Positions 36,383 to 43,380 of a stretch of 64,000 nucleotides of DNA are shown here, in pieces. The stretch is taken from the NCBI RefSeq assembly GCF_003751385.1, contig NZ_RJVA01000013.1, forward strand, positions 62,001-126,000. Reading direction: 5' to 3'. Below the pieces are notes generated by a model. The model saw only the letters and a program-made list of their open reading frames with translations, was not told where the DNA came from and searched no databases. Source of the DNA: Desulfosoma caldarium. Lineage in GTDB: Bacteria > Desulfobacterota > Syntrophobacteria > Syntrophobacterales > DSM-9756. Made by a program: the position numbers and the translations under genes. Every line of letters begins with the position of its first letter. The first letter of the stretch is position 1.

Positions 36383-37530
36383 AGATTCGAAAGATCACGT
36401 TGAAAAACTGGAAGAACTTCGCCCATGCGGAGGCAGAGATCCGCGACCGCCGGTTTCTGGTCGGCCCTAATGCGTCGGGCAAGTCCAACTTTCTGGACGC
36501 GTTCCGTTTTCTTCGTGATCTTGCATCCACCGGCGGTGGGCTTCAAGAGGCTGTCCGTCGCCGCGGTGGCGTGAGCGCTATTCGGTGCCTTGCGGCGCGG
36601 CGCCAATCGGAGGTTAGGATTCACGTCATGGTCGAAAATGGCCGGGGTTACTGGGACTACGAGCTCTCATTCGGCCAAAACAAACAACGTCAGCCCTTGG
36701 TGCGAACGGAACGTGTCCGCCATGGGGTCAAGCTGCTGCTTGAGCGGCCGACCTTCGAGGACCGCGCCGACCCGATACGGCTTACGCAGACCTACATCGA
36801 ACAGGTCAATGTCAACCAGCCGTTTCGTAGGCTGGCTTCGTTCTTCGCGAGCATTCGTTACCTGCACATCGTACTGCAACTGGTAAAGGAACCCGATCGC
36901 GCAACCGGACGTGAGAATGACCCTTTCGGTGGTGATTTCCTGGAGCAGGTTGGGAAGACATCGGAGCGCACGCGGTCTGTTCGGCCTAAACGGATTCTGA
37001 ACGCGCTGAAGTTCGCGGTCCCACAACTGAATGAGATTGAATTGTTCCGCGATGAGCGCGGCACGCCGCACCTGCGTGGCAAGTACCACCACTGGCGCCC
37101 AAAAGGGGCACGGCAGACCGACGAGCAGTTCTCTAACGGTACTCTTCGTTTGACTGGGCTTTTGTGGGCAACACAGGACAAGAAGGGGCCGTTGCTTCTT
37201 GAAGAGCCGGAGCTCTCGTTGCATCCCGAGATCATCTGCCGCCTTCCGCAAGTCTTCGCCCGCGCCGGGCGCCGAACAGCGCGTCAGATTTTCCTTAGCA
37301 TGCATTCTCCGGACTTGCTTCGAGATGAGGGGATCGGGCTCGACGAAGTGCTGCTTCTTGTCCCCAAAAGCGAAGGCACGGAGTTCACGACCGCAGCCGC
37401 ACATCAAGACATCCGCGACCTGCTGAAGGGAGGCCTGTCGCTGGCCGACGCCGTGATTCCCAAAACTCGGCCGAAAAAGGTTGAGCAACTTACCCTTTTT
37501 GGAGATGTGTGTGTATGCCACAGCCGATGA
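36379..37530 (+). CDS. OLD/AAA-type ATPase, module 1
   Basis: A 383-residue ABC-like ATPase of the AAA_21/OLD type: N-terminal MKIRKITLKNWKNFAHAE, Walker A GPNASGKSN near 29-37, Walker B LLLEEPELSLHPE near 271-283 and H-loop MHSPDLL near 308. Such ATPases sense DNA or phage cues in OLD-, Septu-, Gabija- and PARIS-like systems and activate a partner effector. The start overlaps the helicase stop; the 3' end overlaps the DUF4276-like gene by 16 bases. It is paralogous in type to the ATPase at 41541 but far diverged, so recent duplication is unlikely. Confidence 0.82.
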   Translation: MKIRKITLKNWKNFAHAEAEIRDRRFLVGPNASGKSNFLDAFRFLRDLASTGGGLQEAVRRRGGVSAIRCLAARRQSEVRIHVMVENGRGYWDYELSFGQNKQRQPLVRTERVRHGVKLLLERPTFEDRADPIRLTQTYIEQVNVNQPFRRLASFFASIRYLHIVLQLVKEPDRATGRENDPFGGDFLEQVGKTSERTRSVRPKRILNALKFAVPQLNEIELFRDERGTPHLRGKYHHWRPKGARQTDEQFSNGTLRLTGLLWATQDKKGPLLLEEPELSLHPEIICRLPQVFARAGRRTARQIFLSMHSPDLLRDEGIGLDEVLLLVPKSEGTEFTTAAAHQDIRDLLKGGLSLADAVIPKTRPKKVEQLTLFGDVCVCHSR

Positions 37531-38120
37531 TCATTTCCGTGGCCGTGGAAGGGCTTCTCGATGAAGCCGTTGCCTGTCGGCTCATAAACGATGTCGGTGG
37601 TCGTCTGGGGTCCGTGTACGGCAAACAGGGGAGACAGTCGCTGCGCAAAAAGATCGGTGGTTACAACAAAGCAGCCCGGCATGCGCTGTGGTTCGTGCTG
37701 GTCGACCTAAACGGGGACGCAGAATGTGCGCTGTTGCTACGAAAGAGCTGGTTGGACGCGCCTGAGCCCCGGCTTTGCTTTCGCGTCGCCGTACGCCAAG
37801 TCGAGGCTTGGCTCATCGCCGACCACGAGGCGTTGGCCACGTCCTTGGGCGTCGCGCGGAGTCTCGTTCCTTCTGACCCCGAAGCCCTCCAAAACGCGAA
37901 GGTCGAGATGGTCAACCTTGCGCGCAGATCGCGACGGAAAAACAGCCGTGCTGATATGGTGCCGCGTGAGGGCAGCGGCCGCTCGATCGGCCCCGCGTAT
38001 GTCTCACGCCTGATCGAGTACGTCGAGCGACATTGGCGTCCCCATGTGGCTGCACAAAAAGCCGAAAGCCTGCGCCGCGCCATCACCTGTCTCGAGCGAT
38101 TGATGAGGAACGCGACATGA
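37515..38120 (+). CDS. DUF4276-like (TOPRIM-type) partner, module 1
   Basis: A 201-residue protein that overlaps the ATPase gene end and runs into the methylase by ATGA. Early strand ISVAVEGLLDEAVACRL, then FVLVDLNGDAE near 61-70, and VRQVEAWLIADHEAL near 95-108 match DUF4276-like proteins, whose acidic residues (Glu, then DxN/DxD) resemble a TOPRIM nuclease site. Paired with an OLD-type ATPase this suggests a split OLD-like nuclease. Family assignment by motif only; metal-binding and nuclease activity are inferences. Confidence 0.65.
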   Translation: MPQPMIISVAVEGLLDEAVACRLINDVGGRLGSVYGKQGRQSLRKKIGGYNKAARHALWFVLVDLNGDAECALLLRKSWLDAPEPRLCFRVAVRQVEAWLIADHEALATSLGVARSLVPSDPEALQNAKVEMVNLARRSRRKNSRADMVPREGSGRSIGPAYVSRLIEYVERHWRPHVAAQKAESLRRAITCLERLMRNAT

Positions 38121-41100
38121 TCCCCAAAGAGTGCAAGCGATTGGCCGAAGTGGACTTTCCGATTGCCGATGTGTCTAAGCACGCGGCGCGGGAAAAGTCT
38201 ATTCGCCACGGGCATCCGAGCACATTGCATCTGTGGTGGGCGCGCCGACCGCTCGCTTCCTGCCGCGCCGTCCTGTTGGGCCTGCTGTTGCCCGACCCCG
38301 CCGATCCCCATTGCCCGGACGACTTCAAGGCGCAGGCCCGACGAGTCCTTGCCACCCTTTACCAGGGGGCGGCGCAGTCGAACGACGGCGACCTCCGGCG
38401 CTGGCTGCTCAAGTTCATCGCCGACTTCGCTAACTGGGACCTGGCGGCAAACCGTAATTATCTCGACGTCTCCCGGGCGCTCGTGAAAGCAGCTCATAAA
38501 GACGAAACGCCGCTGGTCGTCGATCCCTTCGCCGGCGGTGGCTCGATTCCGCTGGAGGCCTTGCGGCTGGGCTGCGAAGCCTTTGCCAGTGACCTGAATC
38601 CCGTCGCATGCTTGATCCTCAAGGTCATGCTCGAGGACATCCCCCGCCACGGACCGAAGCTGGCCGAGGAACTGCGGCGTGTGGGCGCCGAGATCAAAAA
38701 GAAAGCAGAGGAGGAATTGGCAGAGCTGTACCCTTGCCTGCCGGAGGTCGAAGACCGTAGGCAGGCGCCGCACCCGGAACCAGGCAAATCATACGTGTAC
38801 GCTCTGCGTTGTTCCGACAAGAGCATCTATATCGGTCTCGCGGATGACATTCCGCGCCGGATCAAACAGCACGAAGCAGGAGGCGTGGACCGGACATCGC
38901 GGAGACTTCCTGTCGAACTTGTCTATTGGGAGAAGTTCGACAGCCGCGAAGAAGCCGCAGAACTTGAGAAGAAACTCAAGAGCGGTTCCGGCCGGGAGTG
39001 GTTGAAAAAGCGCGTTGATGCTCCGCCTGCCTCCGCTCGCGCTTCGGCAGGTAAACCCATTGCCTATCTTTGGGCGCGCACGGTGCGATGTGAATCACCC
39101 AACTGCGGCGCCGAAATTCCCCTTGTGCGCTCCTTCTGGCTCTGCAAGAAGGCCAACCGCAAGTGGGCACTGCGGTATCAAGTGAAAAGGTATAAAGAAA
39201 AGGGCAAAAGCCCAGAGGTCGAGTTTGAGGTCTTCGCGCCGGAGAGCGAAAAGGATGTCCCGAACGGGACGGTCACGCGTGCGCGAGCGACCTGTCTGTG
39301 TTGTGGCGCGGTCCTGCCGCCCGAACGGGTGCGCGCGCAACTCGCTGCGCAGCGCGGTGGCGCGGATGTGGTTTTCGACCATAAGGGGCGGCGCACGGGC
39401 GGGGCCCGTCTGTTGGCGGTGGTGACACTACGGCCCGGTGAGCAAGGCAGGCCTGCCTGCCGGCAAGGCAGGCACTACCGCCTGCCCACCGAGCGCGATT
39501 ACCAGGCCGTCTGGAAGGCGCAGCAGCGGCTCAAAGCGATTCTCGACGAATGGGAACGGGGCGGCAGAAAGGGCCTCTGCCCGGTGCCGGATGAGCCGAC
39601 GCCAGAAGGCGGTGGCTCCGGTGCCGGTCGCGCGTTCAGCGTGCAAAAGTACGGCATGCTTCAGTGGGGTGACCTGTTCACGGCGCGGCAGAAGGTGGCG
39701 CTGGTGACGCTGGTGCGGCTGCTAACCCACCCCCCCACAGAGACGGAGGGCACGCACAAAAAAGTGCGGAACCAAGCCGTGCGGGGGGCACTGGCGTTTG
39801 CATTGAGCAAACTATGCGATTTTAGTTCGAGTCTTTCCCGTTGGGCAAATCACATGGAAAAGAGTGTTGCGACCTTTAGTCGGCAGGCTTTACCAATATT
39901 GTGGGATTGGGGAGAAGTGCTGCCCATCGGCGCTTCATCCGGCTCGTTAGTTGTTGCAGTGGATTGGGCCGCGAATGCATTGAGCACGGTCGTGACGATT
40001 GTCCATCAAGCGACTCAGGTTCAACTTGCTGACGCCACCGAGCACCCGTTGCCTGACGATGCAGCCACGGTCTGGTTCACCGATCCGCCGTACTACGACG
40101 CAGTGCCCTATGCGGATCTGTCAGACTTCTTTTTCGTCTGGCTCAAGCGGGCGCTGCCCGGCCATCCCCTGCTGCGTGACCCATTCAATCCGGAAAACCC
40201 GCTTACTCCCAAGGATCGGGAGGTGGTGCAGGACGAGCGCTCGCAAACCGATGACGGACGGCCAAAGGATAAGGCCTTCTACGAAGAAGCCATGGCCCGC
40301 GCCTTCGCCGAAGGCCGGCGGATTTTGCGGGAAGACGGTATTGCTTCCGTGGTCTTTGCCCACAAGACCACCGAGGGCTGGGAAGCGCTGCTTTCCGGGA
40401 TGATCCGCGCCGGCTGGACAATCACGGGATCGTGGCCGATTGCCACGGAAAAGCCGGATCGGATGAGAGCCATGGAATCCGCAGCGCTGGCCACCAGTGT
40501 GCACCTCGTCTGTCGGCCGCGGCCAGAGGATGCGCCGGTTGGCGACTGGGCGGACGTGCTCCGCGAACTCCCAAAGCGTGTCGGCGACTGGATGGAGCGG
40601 CTTCAGCAGGAAGGCATCCGCGGGGCGGACCTCGTCTTCGCCTGCATCGGTCCGGCCTTGGAGATCTTCAGTCGGTACAGCCGGGTCGAAACCGCGGATG
40701 GCCGGGAGGTCAAGCTCGCCGAGTATTTGGAAAAGGTGTGGGAAGTGGTGGGACGAACGGCGCTGGAAAACGTGCTGGGCACGGCCGAGGCCAAAGCGCG
40801 CAATGGCGTGGCAGGGGCGCTGGAAGAAGATGCGCGGCTCACGGCGCTCTTCCTCTGGACGCTTCAATCCACCAACGGCCAAAACGGCCCAGGCGGGAAG
40901 GCGGACGAGGAGGCCAACGACGAGGACGGAGGCGACGAGGATGAAGAGGAAACCACCCCAAGGGGCAAGGCGAAGGGTTACAGCCTGGTCTTCGATGTGG
41001 TGCGCCGCTTCGCCCAGCCCCTGGGGATCGATCTTCCCAGGTGGGAAGGCCGGATCATCGAGACAAAGAAAGGGGTCGTCCGCCTCCTGTCTATCCACGA

Positions 41101-41530
41101 GCGGGCCAAGGTGTTGTTTGGCAAGGACGGGGCGGAGGCCATCGCCCGGCGACTGGAAAAGGCCCCCGCCGCAAACACTCGTCAGCTGGTGCTCTTCATG
41201 AATAGGGAGGTGACGGCGAAAGCCAAAGGGCGCGGTCGCGGGCGCAGGAAACCTGCCGTCAACGTGCCGGACTTGCCTGCCGCGACGCACGCGGCGCAGG
41301 CAGGCGAGGCCCTGGAGACCAGTCGCGAAGCGACGACGCTCGACCGGGTGCACATGGCGATGCTCCTTCAAGCCGGCGGTCGAGCCAACGCCCTGCGAGC
41401 TCTTTTGAAAGCAGAGCAGGGGCGCGGGCCGGACTTTTTGCGCCTGGCCAACGCGCTCTCGGCCTTGTACCCGAAGGGAAGCGAAGAAAAGCGCCTGCTG
41501 GATGCGATGCTCCTGGCAGTGCCGAGATGA
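38117..41530 (+). CDS. DUF1156 adenine-specific DNA methylase (PglXI-like) with embedded GIY-YIG domain
   Basis: A 1137-residue N6-adenine methyltransferase of the Zn-ribbon-containing DUF1156 type. The N-terminus has IRHGHPSTLHLWWARRPL, SAM motif I VDPFAGGGSIPLEAL is near 134-148, zinc-ribbon cysteines CESPNCG and CLCCG near 325 and 394, and catalytic DPPYYDAVPYADLSDFF near 655. A GIY-YIG nuclease domain (about residues 225-298) interrupts the protein in frame before KPIAYLWARTV, and three palindrome-derived insertions lie at about 304-311, 446-452 and 1054-1062. In type 3 BREX this methylase is PglXI. It probably marks host DNA, although activity with the insert is unknown. Confidence 0.85.
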   Translation: MIPKECKRLAEVDFPIADVSKHAAREKSIRHGHPSTLHLWWARRPLASCRAVLLGLLLPDPADPHCPDDFKAQARRVLATLYQGAAQSNDGDLRRWLLKFIADFANWDLAANRNYLDVSRALVKAAHKDETPLVVDPFAGGGSIPLEALRLGCEAFASDLNPVACLILKVMLEDIPRHGPKLAEELRRVGAEIKKKAEEELAELYPCLPEVEDRRQAPHPEPGKSYVYALRCSDKSIYIGLADDIPRRIKQHEAGGVDRTSRRLPVELVYWEKFDSREEAAELEKKLKSGSGREWLKKRVDAPPASARASAGKPIAYLWARTVRCESPNCGAEIPLVRSFWLCKKANRKWALRYQVKRYKEKGKSPEVEFEVFAPESEKDVPNGTVTRARATCLCCGAVLPPERVRAQLAAQRGGADVVFDHKGRRTGGARLLAVVTLRPGEQGRPACRQGRHYRLPTERDYQAVWKAQQRLKAILDEWERGGRKGLCPVPDEPTPEGGGSGAGRAFSVQKYGMLQWGDLFTARQKVALVTLVRLLTHPPTETEGTHKKVRNQAVRGALAFALSKLCDFSSSLSRWANHMEKSVATFSRQALPILWDWGEVLPIGASSGSLVVAVDWAANALSTVVTIVHQATQVQLADATEHPLPDDAATVWFTDPPYYDAVPYADLSDFFFVWLKRALPGHPLLRDPFNPENPLTPKDREVVQDERSQTDDGRPKDKAFYEEAMARAFAEGRRILREDGIASVVFAHKTTEGWEALLSGMIRAGWTITGSWPIATEKPDRMRAMESAALATSVHLVCRPRPEDAPVGDWADVLRELPKRVGDWMERLQQEGIRGADLVFACIGPALEIFSRYSRVETADGREVKLAEYLEKVWEVVGRTALENVLGTAEAKARNGVAGALEEDARLTALFLWTLQSTNGQNGPGGKADEEANDEDGGDEDEEETTPRGKAKGYSLVFDVVRRFAQPLGIDLPRWEGRIIETKKGVVRLLSIHERAKVLFGKDGAEAIARRLEKAPAANTRQLVLFMNREVTAKAKGRGRGRRKPAVNVPDLPAATHAAQAGEALETSREATTLDRVHMAMLLQAGGRANALRALLKAEQGRGPDFLRLANALSALYPKGSEEKRLLDAMLLAVPR
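38788..39051 (+). mobile_element. In-frame GIY-YIG insertion ending in a palindrome
   Basis: Within the methylase, codons from KSYVYALRCSDKSIYIG through RRIKQHEAGG, VELVYWEKFDSREEA to GREWLKK form a complete GIY-YIG domain of the small URI/YhbQ-like class (YVYAL...YIG, Arg and His in RIKQHE, Glu in AELEKKLKSG). It is followed by CCTGCC...GGCAGG (39026-39051). DUF1156 methylases normally run directly from an ELYP-type segment into xPIAYLWARTV, so the piece looks inserted. No stop or frameshift was introduced. Confidence 0.7.
39451..39473 (+). repeat. Palindrome within methylase gene
   Basis: GCCTGCC and GGCAGGC arms separated by nine bases, encoding RPACRQGR within a conserved stretch (GEQ...HYRLPTERDYQ). 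It adds codons in frame. Same CCTGCC/GGCAGG arms as at 39026, 41276 and 46351. Confidence 0.65.
41276..41304 (+). repeat. Palindrome within methylase gene, third copy
   Basis: CCTGCCGCG and a near-complementary CGCGGCGCAGGCAGG flank a short loop, encoding LPAATHAAQAGE in the C-terminal part of the methylase. In frame; arms shared with the other palindromes. Confidence 0.5.
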
Positions 41531-41540
41531 GGGAAGGCTC

Positions 41541-42779
41541 ATGCTGGAAACGTTGCGAATCCAAGGATTCAAGTCCCTTGCCGATGTTAGGTTAACGCTG
41601 CCGCCCCTCACGGTGCTGTTCGGCCCTAATGCCGCGGGCAAGAGCAACCTGCTCGATGCGCTGCAAGCACTCTCCCGCATTGGCACGCTACGGACGCTGT
41701 CCGACGCACTTGCGGAGCCTATCCGCGGCTACCCGATCGAGGCGTTTTCCTATCCCGCCGGCGGACTTCAGGAGTTGCTGAGCGCCAATCGTGCTTGCTT
41801 TAGTTTGGAAGCAGACCTCCGTGTGGGCAAGGATGCCTATCGCTACCGGATCGAAATATCCATCGAAACGGCCTCAGGGCGACTCACCGTCGCCGACGAG
41901 TACCTCGCTCAACTAAGCGCCCGGAGAGAGCCGAAAGGTCGGCCGGTGGTCGAACGGGTTGATTCAAATCTCCACATCCGTCGTAAAAGCAAACCCGCCC
42001 ATCCCCGACAAGAGCCGCTCGGCCTAAATCACTCCGTCGTTTCTGATCCTCGTTTCGCCGGCGTGGAGTACCGGGCGCTGGAGCGCACGAGGCAAGAGCT
42101 CTCGGGCTGGAGGACATACTACTTGGATCCGCGGGTTGCCATGCGGGCCGCACGACCGCCATTGGATGTCCAAGACATCGGGGTCTTGGGCGGAGACATT
42201 GCCCCGTTTCTCTATCGCCTGAAAGGCGAGCGTCCGAAGGATTTTCAGGCGGTCGTACGGACCCTTCGCACGATCGTGCCCAGCGTTGAGGACCTCAGTG
42301 TCGACCTGGACAAACGGCGCGGCACACTGGACATCCTCGTGCGCCAGGCAGGCATCGACTACTCCTCGCGCATCGTTTCGGAGGGCACGCTACGCGTTCT
42401 CGCGCTTTGCGCAATAGTTGTAAATCCCTGGGCTGGTTCGGTGTTGGCATTCGAGGAACCTGAAAATGGCGTCCACCCGAGACGGCTAGAACTGATCGCG
42501 CGGCTGGTGACCTCTCTTGCGTTGGAAAGAAATCGCCAGGTGATAGTCACCACGCATTCCCCGCTTTTCTGTGATGCCATACTGAAGATTGCAAAGGACA
42601 AACCAAACAAGAACTTTGCGCTTTACAACGTCCGGCGTGAGGGCGCTGCAACAGTGGTTAGACCGTTTGATGTCTCAGGGCCCCTCTTTAAGGACATTGA
42701 AATTGCTGAGGCGCTCACGGCCGCAACCGAAGACGGCCTTTTTGAAAGTCTTATGCTTCGAGGACTTGTCGATGAGTGA
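41541..42779 (+). CDS. OLD/AAA-type ATPase, module 2
   Basis: A 412-residue ATPase starting MLETLRIQGFKSLADVRLTL; Walker A GPNAAGKSN near 28-36, Walker B LAFEEPENGVHPRRLE near 301-316, H-loop VTTHSPLFCD near 337-346. GGGAAGG lies upstream of the ATG at 41541, ten bases after the methylase stop. Its 3' end overlaps the next DUF4276-like gene by eight bases. A different branch from module 1 (little sequence in common beyond motifs), implying independent recruitment. Confidence 0.82.
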   Translation: MLETLRIQGFKSLADVRLTLPPLTVLFGPNAAGKSNLLDALQALSRIGTLRTLSDALAEPIRGYPIEAFSYPAGGLQELLSANRACFSLEADLRVGKDAYRYRIEISIETASGRLTVADEYLAQLSARREPKGRPVVERVDSNLHIRRKSKPAHPRQEPLGLNHSVVSDPRFAGVEYRALERTRQELSGWRTYYLDPRVAMRAARPPLDVQDIGVLGGDIAPFLYRLKGERPKDFQAVVRTLRTIVPSVEDLSVDLDKRRGTLDILVRQAGIDYSSRIVSEGTLRVLALCAIVVNPWAGSVLAFEEPENGVHPRRLELIARLVTSLALERNRQVIVTTHSPLFCDAILKIAKDKPNKNFALYNVRREGAATVVRPFDVSGPLFKDIEIAEALTAATEDGLFESLMLRGLVDE

Positions 42780-43380
42780 GCCGCTCATCATAGACCTCTT
42801 CGTCGAGGATCGAGCACATGAGGAATTCCTTAAGCCGCTGCTTTTTCGAATTGCAGCGGAGGAACAGGTTGCCGTCAAAGTGCGCGTGCGGTCGGCGCGT
42901 GGCGGTCATGCTCGCGCCGGCAAGGAGCTCCAGCTCTTTCTGCGACTCATCCAGAAAGGCGTGGAGGAATGCCCCGATCTCTTTGTCGTGGGCATCGACG
43001 GCAACTGCGAAAGGTTCACCAAGAAGAGGGACCAGATAGCTACTGCGACGGGCGAGGCTATTCCGGCTAAGGTGATTGCGGCTTGCCCGGATCCGCATGT
43101 CGAGTGCTGGTACCTAGCCGATCCGGATTCCTTTCAACAAGTCGTGGGTTACCGGCCAACCGTTGGCAAGACGAAGTGCGCCCGCGACCACTATAAGACA
43201 ATTTTGGCCAATGCTGTGCGTCAAGGGGGCTATCCGCCAACCCTGGGCGGAATCGAGTTCGCAGCAGAGCTGGTCACTGCAATGGACTTGTATCGAGCCA
43301 GTAAAAACGATCCCTCACTGAAGGCGTTCTTGGGTGACCTGCGTGCCAAGCTGCGGCAGGCAAAAAGGAGGGACGAATAA
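42772..43380 (+). CDS. DUF4276-like (TOPRIM-type) partner, module 2
   Basis: A 202-residue protein with IIDLFVEDRAHEEFLKPLL near 5-23, LFVVGIDGNCERF near 70-82 and DPHVECWYLADPDSF near 106-120. The order VEx...D...ExWxxAD matches the module 1 partner and DUF4276-like proteins, here with an intact acidic set. The start overlaps the ATPase stop (ATGAGTGA), and the stop shares one base with the DUF499 start (TAATG). Predicted effector nuclease of a split OLD-like pair. Confidence 0.65.
   Translation: MSEPLIIDLFVEDRAHEEFLKPLLFRIAAEEQVAVKVRVRSARGGHARAGKELQLFLRLIQKGVEECPDLFVVGIDGNCERFTKKRDQIATATGEAIPAKVIAACPDPHVECWYLADPDSFQQVVGYRPTVGKTKCARDHYKTILANAVRQGGYPPTLGGIEFAAELVTAMDLYRASKNDPSLKAFLGDLRAKLRQAKRRDE

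Noticed and set aside
40121-41686. Long minus-strand frame of 521 codons
   Set aside because: Shadow of the methylase C-terminal region; no domain, and the sense strand is clearly coding.
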